Notes: generated by a model not told the origin, from the sequence alone. Positions 1-6,554 are shown, numbered from the stretch's first letter. The stretch is DNA of 7,316 bases from Reyranella sp. (GCA_030679805.1 JAUXST010000561.1:1-7316), one strand, 5' to 3'. Program-made: numbers and translations.

Positions 1-1
1 C

Positions 2-361
2 ACCGACAACGTCGTGTGGCACGACGAGGACGTGCTGGAGATCCATCCGCACGACGCGGAGGAGCGCGGCGTGCGCGACGGCGATTGGGTGAAGCTCGAC
101 AGCCGGGCGGGCGGCACGGCCTTGCACGCGCGCATCACCGATCGCGTGGCGCCGGGCGTGGTTTATACGACCTTCCACCATCCCGAGACCCAGGCCAACG
201 TCGTCACCACCGAGTTCTCCGACTGGGCGACGAACTGCCCGGAGTACAAGGTCACCGCCGTCCAGGTGTCGCCGTCCAACGGCCCCAGCGAATGGCAGAA
301 GGTCTATGCCGAGCAGGCCGGTCACAGCCGGCGGATCGCCACCAAGGTCGCGGCGGAGTAG
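2..361 (+). CDS. fdsA: Formate dehydrogenase alpha subunit, C-terminal end (partial, 5' end outside window)
   Basis: This is the final ~119 codons of the catalytic subunit of an NAD-dependent, molybdenum- or tungsten-containing formate dehydrogenase, which oxidises formate to CO2 in the cytoplasm. The reading frame is open from base 2, so the GTG at 14 is internal and not a start. The visible part is the molybdopterin-dinucleotide-binding domain. It shows the run NVVWHDEDVLEIHPHDAEE, then a GDWV turn, the beta-rich RAGGTALHARIT segment, PGVVYTTFHHPE, and the near-terminal SDWATNCPEYKVTAVQV, all recognisable from FdsA-type proteins. The family is about 950 residues long, so the Fe-S and catalytic domains lie to the left. 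The TAG stop is 6 bases before fdsD, consistent with co-transcription. Family assignment is confident; metal type and physiology cannot be seen here. Confidence 0.93.
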   Translation, partial: TDNVVWHDEDVLEIHPHDAEERGVRDGDWVKLDSRAGGTALHARITDRVAPGVVYTTFHHPETQANVVTTEFSDWATNCPEYKVTAVQVSPSNGPSEWQKVYAEQAGHSRRIATKVAAE

Positions 362-367
362 ACGATC

Positions 368-613
368 ATGTCTGCATCCGCCGACAAGCTGGTGATGATG
401 GCCAATCAGATCGCGCGATTCTTCACGCCCCAGCGCGATGGTGATCCTGTCGCCGCGATCGCCGATCATCTGGAGAAGTTCTGGGATCCGCGCATGCGCG
501 CCGCCATCGTGGCGCACCTGGCTGCGGGCGGCGCCGGTCTCGACGCTCCGGTTCGCGAGGCCGTCGGACGCTTGAAGGTGGTGAAGAGTCCCGAAAGGGG
601 ATTGTCAGCCTAG
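368..613 (+). CDS. fdsD: Formate dehydrogenase delta subunit FdsD
   Basis: This 81-residue soluble protein has no signal peptide or membrane segment. It carries the hallmarks of the FdsD family: an N-terminal KLVMMANQIARFF helix (residues 7-19), IADHLEKFWDPRMRAAI (31-47), and AHLAAGGAGLDAPVREAV (49-66). FdsD is the small accessory subunit of the FdsGBA(C)D formate dehydrogenases. Its precise role is poorly defined; assembly or stability of the holoenzyme is the usual suggestion. A GGAG Shine-Dalgarno at 355-358, overlapping the end of fdsA, is 9 bases from the ATG and supports this start. In the well-known fdsGBACD order, fdsC (fdhD, a sulfurtransferase for the Mo cofactor) separates fdsA and fdsD; here the two are adjacent. 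The length is normal for the family. Confidence 0.92.
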   Translation: MSASADKLVMMANQIARFFTPQRDGDPVAAIADHLEKFWDPRMRAAIVAHLAAGGAGLDAPVREAVGRLKVVKSPERGLSA

Positions 614-633
614 CGGACATCGGCCACACCATT

Positions 634-658
634 TCCGCGCCGATCCAACGGACGCGGA
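634..658 (+). other. Stem-loop between fdsD and the GNAT gene
   Basis: TCCGCG (634-639) pairs with CGCGGA (653-658). Beyond a single bulged A at 652, CCG (640-642) pairs with CGG (649-651), leaving a six-base loop ATCCAA. The hairpin begins 20 bases after the fdsD stop and ends 12 bases before the GNAT start. No T-tract follows, so it is not a textbook intrinsic terminator. It could stabilise the 3' end of the fds message, attenuate read-through, or partly mask the weak GGATGGGA ribosome-binding region of the next gene. The pairing is seen directly; the function is inferred, and GC-rich DNA yields some such hairpins by chance. Confidence 0.4.
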
Positions 659-670
659 TGGGACCGCTTC

Positions 671-1108
671 ATGAAACCGGAAGCTGAACTCAAGATCGTC
701 TTCGACCAGGCGGGCGACGCCGACGCGCAGTTCGTGCGCGATCATCTCGACTTCTACAATGTCGGCGTCACCGGCGTGTCGGCCTACTATCCGGTGAATT
801 TCTTCCTCAAGAACGACCGCGGCGAGACGATGGGCGGATTGCTCGGCAGCGTCTGGGGCGGCTGGCTGCACATCACGTTTCTCTGGATCGACGAGGCCGT
901 GCGCGGCCGGCGCTGGGCGACCAGGCTGATGGACGAGGCCGAGGCATACGCCATCGAGCGCCACTGCCACTCGGCGACGCTGGATACCCATTCCTTTCAG
1001 GCGCGGCCGTTCTACGAGAAGCGCGGCTACGAAGTCTTCGGCACGCTCGACGACTACCCCAAGGGCCACAAGAAATTCTTCCTGAGAAAAAAATTGACGC
1101 CGCAGTAG
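671..1108 (+). CDS. GNAT family N-acetyltransferase
   Basis: This 145-residue cytoplasmic protein has a GNAT fold and is expected to transfer an acetyl group from acetyl-CoA to an amine; the substrate is unknown. Visible parts are an N-terminal helix region with FVRDHLDFYN (21-30), the core strands GGLLGSVWGGWLHITFLWIDE (56-75, in two strands), the motif-A helix (residues 76-91) and the C-terminal motif-B region SATLDTHSFQARPFYEKRGYE (101-121, split by a turn). The last of these, with FYEKRGYEVFG, is the most diagnostic. Motif A reads RGRRWA where R/Q-x-x-G-x-G/A is usual, so the first glycine is Arg81. The start is the only sensible in-frame ATG, with weak GGATGGGA upstream. The gene follows fdsD by 57 bases on the same strand, but a functional link to formate metabolism is not evident. 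The 3' end has a run of seven A (1087-1093). Confidence 0.85.
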   Translation: MKPEAELKIVFDQAGDADAQFVRDHLDFYNVGVTGVSAYYPVNFFLKNDRGETMGGLLGSVWGGWLHITFLWIDEAVRGRRWATRLMDEAEAYAIERHCHSATLDTHSFQARPFYEKRGYEVFGTLDDYPKGHKKFFLRKKLTPQ

Positions 1109-1138
1109 GCAGTCCGAAGGCCCATCCGCGGACGATCC

Positions 1139-1954
1139 TCAGTCGATCAGTCGCCCGTCTGCGTCGAAGAACGGGAACGGCCCGTCGTAGCTGCCGATGG
1201 CCGCGGTGTGGCTGACGAGGAGTCCGTGGGCCCAGTTGTGCAGCATGTAGCCAGGCGGCTCCATGCGGAAGCGGCTCGGCGCGTCGTCGTGCAGGTCCAG
1301 CGCCACTTGATGGGCCGGGCTTGGCGCGGTGAGCACACGCCGGCCGCCGATCTGGGTCTGGATCGAGCGGTGCAGGTGGCCGCACAGCACGGCCTCGACC
1401 TGGGGGTGACGCGCCATCACGGCGGCAAAGCCGTCCGAACCCTTGAGGCCGATCTTGTCCATGTGGCCTATTCCCGTTGGAAACGGCGGGTGGTGCATCA
1501 GCACCAGGGTAGGCACGTTCGGTCTTTGGCCGAGCGTGCGGTCGAGCCAGGCAAGCCTGTCTGCGCAAAGCTCGCCGCCGCCCTCGCCAGGGATCAGCGT
1601 GTCGAGACCGATGAGTCGGAGCGGCCAATCGTCCACCGCGAATTGCAGGAATCCCTGCTCGGGCAAATAGCCGCCGGAGCGAAAGGCTTTGCGCATGGCC
1701 TCGCGTTCGTCGTGATTGCCGGGAATGGCGTACAGCGGCATCTCCAGCGGAGCCAGCAGCGATTGCAGATACTCGTACTCGTCAGGCCGTCCGAGATCGA
1801 CCAGATCGCCGGTCAACACGATCGCATCCGGCTGTGGCGTGAGGGCCAGGACGGTCCGCACACACTCCGCAAGCATGGCGGCGGTGTCGACGCGGCGATA
1901 GGCGAGCTTGCCGGGCAGCTTGATGTGGGTGTCGGTGATTTGGCAGATCAACAT
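1139..1954 (-). CDS. GpdQ-like metallophosphoesterase (predicted cytoplasmic glycerophosphodiesterase)
   Basis: This 271-residue class III metallophosphodiesterase probably hydrolyses a small phosphodiester to a phosphomonoester and an alcohol. From the ATG at 1954 the binuclear metal ligands fall at D8 and H10 (ITDTH), D50 (TGDLVD), N80 with H81 (PGNHD), H154/H155 (MHHPP), and H193 and H195 (CGHLH). In Enterobacter GpdQ the corresponding residues are D8, H10, D50, N80, H156, H195 and H197, a near one-to-one match. The GRPDEY stretch and the C-terminal AHQV and YDGPF segments also resemble GpdQ. A GTG at 1969 could add five residues, but it lies inside the Shine-Dalgarno GTGGAGG, so the ATG is preferred. 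There is no signal peptide or membrane segment. It is the last gene of the operon, 19 bases after the ATPase stop. A cAMP phosphodiesterase (CpdA-like) role is the main alternative. Confidence 0.88.
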   Translation of the reverse strand: MLICQITDTHIKLPGKLAYRRVDTAAMLAECVRTVLALTPQPDAIVLTGDLVDLGRPDEYEYLQSLLAPLEMPLYAIPGNHDEREAMRKAFRSGGYLPEQGFLQFAVDDWPLRLIGLDTLIPGEGGGELCADRLAWLDRTLGQRPNVPTLVLMHHPPFPTGIGHMDKIGLKGSDGFAAVMARHPQVEAVLCGHLHRSIQTQIGGRRVLTAPSPAHQVALDLHDDAPSRFRMEPPGYMLHNWAHGLLVSHTAAIGSYDGPFPFFDADGRLID

Positions 1955-1962
1955 CGGTTCGG

Positions 1963-1967
1963 CCTCC
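1963..1967 (-). promoter_or_regulatory. Ribosome binding site deciding the phosphodiesterase start
   Basis: On the - strand this is GGAGG, followed by eight bases and then the ATG at 1954. It is the strongest Shine-Dalgarno in the operon and favours the 271-residue product over the one starting at GTG 1969, which overlaps it. The resulting residue numbering also matches the GpdQ metal ligands. Confidence 0.7.
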
Positions 1968-1973
1968 ACGGCC

Positions 1974-3017
1974 TTACAGCGCCATCAGTCCGCGGGGATC
2001 GATCCGCAGGCCGATGGGCTCGTCGTGGGTGAAGTCGCGCCGTGCGCCGGTTTCCGTAACCAGGGGCTTTTCCATCCCGACATCGATGAACAGCCTGGTG
2101 CGATCACCGAGAAAGAACGCCGCTGTCAGCCGGCCGCGGAGATGCGCTTCGGCGGTGTCGTCGAGCGTGACGTCTTCGGGGCGGAACAGCGCTTCGCTGG
2201 CGCCGGGGGGTGCTTCCCGCCAGGGGATCGCGCCTGCCGCCGTGACAAAGGCGCCGTCGCGCACCGTGCCATTGATGCGATTCATGGTGCCGATGAAGTC
2301 GGCGACAAAGCGCGTCGACGGCCGTTGATAGATATCGCGCGGCTTGCCCACCTGGGCCACGCGGCCGTGGTCCATCACCACGATGCGGTCGCCCAGTGCC
2401 ATGGCTTCCGCCTGATCGTGGGTCACGTAGATCGCCGTGATGCCCAGGCGGCGCAGCAGCTCGTCGATCTCGAGCCGAAGTGCATCGCGCAGCTTGGCAT
2501 CCAGTGCCGTCAGAGGTTCGTCCATCAGCAGGACGCGCGGCCGCACGGCAAGCGCGCGCGCCAGCGCCACGCGCTGGCGCTGGCCGCCGGAGAGCTGGTC
2601 GATGCGCCGGTCCGCCAGCGCCTCGATCCGCATCATTGCCAGCATCTCGGCGACGCGCCCGGCGGCCTCGGCCCCGGCAACGCGCCGGACGCGAAGCCCA
2701 TAGCCGACGTTCTCGGCGACACTCATGTTGGGAAACAGGGCGTACGACTGGAAAACCATTCCGACGCGACGCCGTTCGATCGGCAGTGCGGTCACGTCCT
2801 CGCCGTCGAACAATACCCTTCCACCGGGATCGGGCGTCTCGAGGCCTGCGATGATGCGGAGCGTGGTGGTCTTGCCGCAGCCACTGGGGCCGAGGAACAC
2901 GATGGTCTCGCTGGCGGCGATCTCGAGCGTCAGTGGATGCAGGGCCCGGGTGCCATCGGCAAACGTCTTGCCGCAATTCTCCAACGTGATGGCGATGGGT
3001 TTGAAGCCTTCCGTCAT
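1974..3017 (-). CDS. ABC transporter ATP-binding protein, Pot/Fbp/Ugp type
   Basis: This 347-residue ATPase powers the importer encoded by the neighbouring genes and sits on the cytoplasmic face of the membrane. The nucleotide-binding domain is complete: Walker A GPSGCGKTT (43-51), Q-loop Gln90 in VFQSYALFPNMS, signature LSGGQRQR (142-149), Walker B VLLMDEP (162-168), the D-loop LTALDAKLR (169-177) and switch His200 in VTHDQAEA. A C-terminal extension from about 240 to 347, with TMNRINGTV and a later RPEDV, is the TOBE-type regulatory domain of the CUT1/polyamine/iron group (PotA, UgpC, FbpC). A GAGGAG Shine-Dalgarno six bases upstream of the ATG supports the start. It follows permease 2 by 27 bases. 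The substrate cannot be read from this subunit. Confidence 0.95.
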   Translation of the reverse strand: MTEGFKPIAITLENCGKTFADGTRALHPLTLEIAASETIVFLGPSGCGKTTTLRIIAGLETPDPGGRVLFDGEDVTALPIERRRVGMVFQSYALFPNMSVAENVGYGLRVRRVAGAEAAGRVAEMLAMMRIEALADRRIDQLSGGQRQRVALARALAVRPRVLLMDEPLTALDAKLRDALRLEIDELLRRLGITAIYVTHDQAEAMALGDRIVVMDHGRVAQVGKPRDIYQRPSTRFVADFIGTMNRINGTVRDGAFVTAAGAIPWREAPPGASEALFRPEDVTLDDTAEAHLRGRLTAAFFLGDRTRLFIDVGMEKPLVTETGARRDFTHDEPIGLRIDPRGLMAL

Positions 3018-3044
3018 CTCCTACTCCTCGGTACGCCGCGGCCT

Positions 3045-3827
3045 TCAGCGGACATGGCGCGTCATCGCCTGCAGCGCCAGCAGCAGCGGCATGATCATCA
3101 GGAAGAAAATCAGCGTATAGGCGCTGCCGACCTCTAGCCGCAGCGACGCATAGGCATCAGCCAGCCCCACCGGCAGGGTCTTGGTCAGGGGCGTATGCAG
3201 CAGCCACGTCATGTTGAACTCGCCCATGGAGAGCGTGACAACCATCAGCGAGCCGGCAAGGATGCCCGTGCGGCAGTTCGGCAGCACGACATGAAAGAAC
3301 CGCTGGGTGAATCCCGCGCCGAGGCTTGCAGCGCCTTCCTCAAGGGTGTTGAGGTCGATGGCATTCAGCACCGCCAGCACCGACCGCACCATGAAGGGCA
3401 ACGTGAAGAGAATGTGGCCGGTCAGGATGAAGGTCCACGAGGTGCGGAACCCGCCCGCGGCACCGTAGGTGACGATCAGCGCCAGTGCGGTGGCAAGGCC
3501 GGGCACCGCTACCGGCATCACCAGCAGCTCCTCGATCGCGCGGGTCATCGCCGTCGGACGCTTGGCCAGCGCGTAGGCGGCGGGGATGCCGAGGACCAGC
3601 GTGCCGGCGAGGCATGCAAGGGCAATCCCCATGGAAAGGAAGATCGTGTCTCGGTAGCCCGACCAGACCTCGCCGACCCAGCGGAGCGTAAGGCCGCTCT
3701 CGATGCCAGTGAGATAGTTCACCGTCAGGCCGGCCATCATCGAGAGGAAGACCGGCACGATCAGGAAGGCGCAAACGAACAGCGTGAAGCCGAGTTGCAG
3801 CCAGAAGAGTGCCCCGCGTCGCTTCAT
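3045..3827 (-). CDS. ABC transporter permease 2 (PotC/PhnV-like)
   Basis: This 260-residue inner-membrane protein has about six predicted transmembrane helices, roughly at residues 9-31, 61-90, 100-122, 133-156, 187-205 and 236-256. It belongs to the binding-protein-dependent transport permease family. The cytoplasmic coupling loop (EAA motif) is at about 162-189, with EEGAASLGAGF followed by VVLPNCRTGI, and docks onto the ATPase. The hydrophobic N-terminus is a membrane anchor and not a cleaved signal. The start ATG is one base after the TGA of permease 1 (TGA-G-ATG), so translation is almost certainly coupled. It resembles the second permease of spermidine/putrescine, iron(III) and 2-aminoethylphosphonate transporters. 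Substrate specificity is not determined by sequence inspection. Confidence 0.92.
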   Translation of the reverse strand: MKRRGALFWLQLGFTLFVCAFLIVPVFLSMMAGLTVNYLTGIESGLTLRWVGEVWSGYRDTIFLSMGIALACLAGTLVLGIPAAYALAKRPTAMTRAIEELLVMPVAVPGLATALALIVTYGAAGGFRTSWTFILTGHILFTLPFMVRSVLAVLNAIDLNTLEEGAASLGAGFTQRFFHVVLPNCRTGILAGSLMVVTLSMGEFNMTWLLHTPLTKTLPVGLADAYASLRLEVGSAYTLIFFLMIMPLLLALQAMTRHVR

Positions 3828-3828
3828 C

Positions 3829-4647
3829 TCAGCCCGCCGCCGCGACGCTGGAACCGGCGGCCGTGCGTGCCGCTGCCAGCACGACCCAAGTCACGGCGCC
3901 CAGCACGAAGCTCAGTGCCGCCGCCGTCGCAATGTTCGCCTGCAGGGTGAATTCCGTATAGATCACCATCGGCAGCACATTGATCCGGGTCGCCAGAGTG
4001 AAGGCTGTGCCGAAGGCGCCGACGGCGGTGGCAAAGCAGATGGCGCCGGCCGAAATGAAGGCAGGCTTGAGGCCGGGAATGATGACATCGCGGACCACCT
4101 GCCACGTCGAAGCGCCGAGCGAGCGGGCCGCCTCTTCGAGTTTGGGGTCGAGTTTCTCCGCCGCGGCCATCACCGTGAGAATGGTGCGGGGCACGGAAAA
4201 ATAGACGTAACCCATGAAGAGTCCCGCCATCGAATAGGCGAACACGATCTTCTCGCCGGTCAGCCGAAGGGCGATCTCGCCGATAAGGCCCTGGCGGCCG
4301 GCCAGCATGATCACCATGAAGCCGATGACCACGCCGGGGAAAGCCAGCGGGAAGGTCAGCATCGCCACCAGTATCGCGTTGCCGGGAAACCTGCTGCGCT
4401 GCAGGAAGACGCCGCTGATCCCGCTGATGACCAGCGTGGCCGCCGTCGTGGCGGCGGCAAGCGCCAGGGTCGAGAGCAGGCTGGCGAAGTAATTGCGGTC
4501 GGTGACGATTGCCGCATAGGCGGCGAAGCCGTCGGCGCCGCTGCCACCGATCGCGAACAGCCGCGAAAGCGGCAACAGGAAGAAGGCGGTGAAAAAAATG
4601 CCGGCCGGAAGCAGCAGGAGGATCAGTCGCGGGGTTTCGTGGCGCAT
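3829..4647 (-). CDS. ABC transporter permease 1 (PotB/PhnU-like)
   Basis: This 272-residue inner-membrane permease pairs with permease 2 to form the heterodimeric channel. It has about six hydrophobic helices: residues 7-29, 53-82, 91-117, 135-158, 196-219 and 237-261. The EAA coupling loop is at 171-194, reading EEAARSLGAS then VIIPGLKP. The frame stays open upstream to 4869, but that extension overlaps the end of the binding-protein gene and is charged and low in complexity. The family-like N-terminus, MRHETPRLILLLLPAG, starts at the ATG at 4647, which is chosen here. The Shine-Dalgarno is weak (GAG about ten bases upstream). A 53-base gap containing a GC-rich stem-loop separates it from the binding protein. 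Confidence 0.9.
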   Translation of the reverse strand: MRHETPRLILLLLPAGIFFTAFFLLPLSRLFAIGGSGADGFAAYAAIVTDRNYFASLLSTLALAAATTAATLVISGISGVFLQRSRFPGNAILVAMLTFPLAFPGVVIGFMVIMLAGRQGLIGEIALRLTGEKIVFAYSMAGLFMGYVYFSVPRTILTVMAAAEKLDPKLEEAARSLGASTWQVVRDVIIPGLKPAFISAGAICFATAVGAFGTAFTLATRINVLPMVIYTEFTLQANIATAAALSFVLGAVTWVVLAAARTAAGSSVAAAG

Positions 4648-4665
4648 GATGTGGCTCGAAGCCAA

Positions 4666-4693
4666 CGGGGCGGCCGATGTGGCGACCGCCCCG
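4666..4693 (-). other. Intercistronic stem-loop after the binding-protein gene
   Basis: An eight-base-pair perfect stem, CGGGGCGG (4666-4673) with CCGCCCCG (4686-4693), encloses a 12-base loop. It lies between the stop of the solute-binding protein and the start of permease 1. On the transcript, a short CCCC-GCC-GGGG hairpin just upstream is a competing fold. There is no U-tract. Such hairpins after binding-protein genes (as between malE and malF) commonly protect the upstream mRNA, so that the periplasmic protein is made in excess over the membrane subunits. That role is inferred from position; the pairing is seen directly. Confidence 0.5.
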
Positions 4694-4700
4694 GCGGGGT

Positions 4701-5711
4701 TCAATTGATCTCGTTCTTGTAGCGCTCGATGATCATTTTCTGCGCTCCCGCCAGCTTCTTGAGGTCGATCGGCTTGGCGCGTGCGTATTCGCTGTCGGGC
4801 AGGAACTTGGCCTTGGCTTCGGGCGACAATTTGTCGGCGAATATCGGGCGCAGATAGGCATTGCCCCACATCACCTGGCTTTCGTCGGACAGGGTGAAGT
4901 CCAGTACCTTCCGTCCGTTGGCGGGATTGGGTCCGCCCTTAACCAGCCCCATTACGTAAGGGAACACCACGGTGCCTTCCTTGGGGATCACGAACTGCAC
5001 CGGCGCCTTGTCGGTGTATTGCCCGCGATAGGCATTGAAGTCGTAGTCGATCAGGATCGGAATTTCGCCGGAAATGACGCGCGCGTACGACGTCTGCTTC
5101 GGGACGATCGGCTGGTTCTTGGCCAACGCCTTGAAGTACTTAATCGCCGGGTCGATGTTGTCGTAGCTGCCGCCCAGGGCGAGATTCACCGCCATCATGC
5201 CGAGCTGGCCGACTGCCGCCGAGGTCGGATCGAGATAGCCGACCAGACCCTTGTACTCCGGCTTGAGAAGATCGGCCCAGGATTGCGGCACGGGCTTGTT
5301 GCCGAGCGCCTGCTTGTTCACGAAGAGACCGAGCGTGCCGGAGTGGATGGTGAACCAGTATCCGTTGGGATCCTTGAGATCGGCGGGAATCTTTTCCCAT
5401 CCCGACGGCTTGTAGGGTTCCAGCACGCCCGCATCCTTTGCGGGATCGGCGGCGATGCCGCCGAGATAGGTCACGTCGGCCACTGGATTGGCCTTCTCGG
5501 CGATCAGCGCCGCGATTGCCTGTCCGGAATTCTTGTTGTCGGGCGGCACTTGGATGCCGAGCTTGGCCCGGATCGCCTTGAGTTGCGAACCCCAGTCGGC
5601 CCATTCGGGCGGACAATTGTAGCAGATCGCCCGGCTTTGCGCCGAAGCTCCGGCCGCCGCGAACAAGGCGGCGAGTCCGAATGTCGCTGCAAGCATCGTA
5701 CGTCTCAGCAT
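4701..5711 (-). CDS. Periplasmic solute-binding protein of the ABC importer
   Basis: This 336-residue extracellular solute-binding protein should capture the substrate in the periplasm and deliver it to the permeases. It opens with a clear Sec signal peptide: MLRRT, a hydrophobic core, and cleavage after ASA (about residue 24). There is no lipobox. The mature protein looks like a type II periplasmic binding protein of the iron/polyamine/phosphonate group, with the segments NKNSGQAIAALIAEK, ADVTYLGG and SGTLGLFVNKQ, then PQSWADLLKPEYKGLVGYLDP, where the chain crosses into the second lobe. Two cysteines, C30 and C33 in ICYNCPPEW, lie just after the cleavage site. A start at 5717 is also possible and gives an ATGA overlap with the regulator's stop, but GAGGGG is better spaced from the ATG at 5711. 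The ligand is unknown. Confidence 0.9.
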   Translation of the reverse strand: MLRRTMLAATFGLAALFAAAGASAQSRAICYNCPPEWADWGSQLKAIRAKLGIQVPPDNKNSGQAIAALIAEKANPVADVTYLGGIAADPAKDAGVLEPYKPSGWEKIPADLKDPNGYWFTIHSGTLGLFVNKQALGNKPVPQSWADLLKPEYKGLVGYLDPTSAAVGQLGMMAVNLALGGSYDNIDPAIKYFKALAKNQPIVPKQTSYARVISGEIPILIDYDFNAYRGQYTDKAPVQFVIPKEGTVVFPYVMGLVKGGPNPANGRKVLDFTLSDESQVMWGNAYLRPIFADKLSPEAKAKFLPDSEYARAKPIDLKKLAGAQKMIIERYKNEIN

Positions 5712-5713
5712 GT

Positions 5714-6520
5714 TCATCCCCTCTTGTTGATCGCCGATTCAAACGGCACGGTGGCCGTCTCTTCGGCAACGACCAGGCGCACCCTGGCTTGACGCAGAAG
5801 CGCGGCGATTTCCGGTGGCACCGGCTTGTCGGTGAAAACGGCGCTGGCTTCGGTGATATGGCCGCCGCGTACCGTGGCGCCGCGGCCGAATTTCGAGTGG
5901 TCGAGCACCAGCAGCCGCTGGCGGCAATTCTCCGCCAGCGACTGGCGGACGCGAACCTCGTCTTCCGTGAAGTCGAGCAATGTACCGTCGGCGTCGACGC
6001 CACCGACGCCATAGACGCCGTGATCGACGATGAAGCGGCCGAAGAACGCCACCGCCTCCGCACCGACGACGTCGTTGTCGAGCGCCCTCAACCTGCCGCC
6101 CGCAATAGTGACTTCGCAGCCGGGACTGCGGCTGAAGGCCAATGCGGCATTCAGGTTGATTGTCATGACCCGTAGGCCTTGGTGCTCGGCCAGGGCATGG
6201 GCGCAGGCTTCGGGCGTCGTGCCGATGCCGAAGAACAGCGAGGCACCAGGAGGAATTTCGGCGGCCACCAACCGGCCGACCTTGCGCTTGGCGTCGTTGT
6301 TCAGAATCTGACGCGCCGCGTAGGCGAGATTTTCAGTTGCCGGCGGCAGGTCGACGCCGCCATGGCGTCGCCGGAGCAGGCCGCGCTCGCAGAGTCCGTT
6401 CACATCGCGCCGAACGGTTTGCGGCGAAACGCCGAATTGGCCAGCCAGCACGTCGATGGTCTGGAAACCATCGCGCGATACCAATTCGATGATTGCCCGG
6501 GCACGCTCGCTGGCCACCAT
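5714..6520 (-). CDS. DeoR/GlpR-family transcriptional repressor
   Basis: This 268-residue cytoplasmic regulator is probably the local repressor of the operon it heads. The N-terminal DeoR winged helix-turn-helix spans about 4-57, with GFQTIDVLAGQFGVSPQTV leading into RRDVNGL and then RRHGG. The C-terminal effector domain (about 75-250), of the sugar-phosphate isomerase-like fold, carries GIGTTPEACAHAL (98-110), INLNAA (121-126), a GG-LR turn (141-145), GGVDADGTLLDFTEDEVR (173-190) and VLDHSKFGR (205-213). These closely follow E. coli GlpR, which responds to glycerol-3-phosphate, so a phosphorylated three-carbon or similar effector is plausible. The frame extends to a GTG at 6553, but that lacks a ribosome site and nearly coincides with the predicted transcription start; the ATG at 6520, preceded by GGGCGGAG, gives a family-like N-terminus. 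Its TGA stop overlaps the possible ATG at 5717. Confidence 0.92.
   Translation of the reverse strand: MVASERARAIIELVSRDGFQTIDVLAGQFGVSPQTVRRDVNGLCERGLLRRRHGGVDLPPATENLAYAARQILNNDAKRKVGRLVAAEIPPGASLFFGIGTTPEACAHALAEHQGLRVMTINLNAALAFSRSPGCEVTIAGGRLRALDNDVVGAEAVAFFGRFIVDHGVYGVGGVDADGTLLDFTEDEVRVRQSLAENCRQRLLVLDHSKFGRGATVRGGHITEASAVFTDKPVPPEIAALLRQARVRLVVAEETATVPFESAINKRG
5718..5723 (-). promoter_or_regulatory. Ribosome binding site for the solute-binding protein
   Basis: GAGGGG on the - strand lies inside the last codons of the regulator. Its GAGG core is two bases from the ATG at 5717 but eight from the ATG at 5711, which makes the latter the more likely initiation codon. The overlap of regulator stop and this site suggests translational coupling. 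Confidence 0.55.
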
Positions 6521-6554
6521 GGCTCCGCCCAACTTTCGTATCACCAATCCCACA

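Noticed and set aside
1087..1093. Run of seven A near the GNAT stop as a programmed slippage site
   Set aside because: It encodes ordinary lysines five codons from the end, and no extended alternative frame of interest follows.
1112..1133. Hairpin GTCCG/CGGAC between the convergent GNAT and phosphodiesterase genes, possible bidirectional terminator
   Set aside because: Only a five-base stem with a 12-base loop and no T-tract on either strand; too weak to call in GC-rich sequence, although the position is suitable.
1208..3137. Long + strand open frames running opposite the phosphodiesterase and ATPase genes
   Set aside because: They are antisense to confidently identified genes, rich in Arg, Gln, His and Gly as expected of high-GC mirror frames, and show no recognisable domain.
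4648..4869. Longer version of permease 1 starting at 4869
   Set aside because: It would overlap the binding-protein gene by about 170 bases, and the added N-terminus is charged and unlike any permease; the ATG at 4647 gives a normal family N-terminus.
5739..5749. ATTCAAACGG-like half-site resembling the operator, near the end of the regulator gene
   Set aside because: Only one half-site is present, with no dyad partner, and it lies within coding sequence.
4677..5792. 371-codon + strand open frame opposite the solute-binding protein
   Set aside because: The - strand frame has a signal peptide and family motifs; the + strand frame is a codon-bias shadow without domains.
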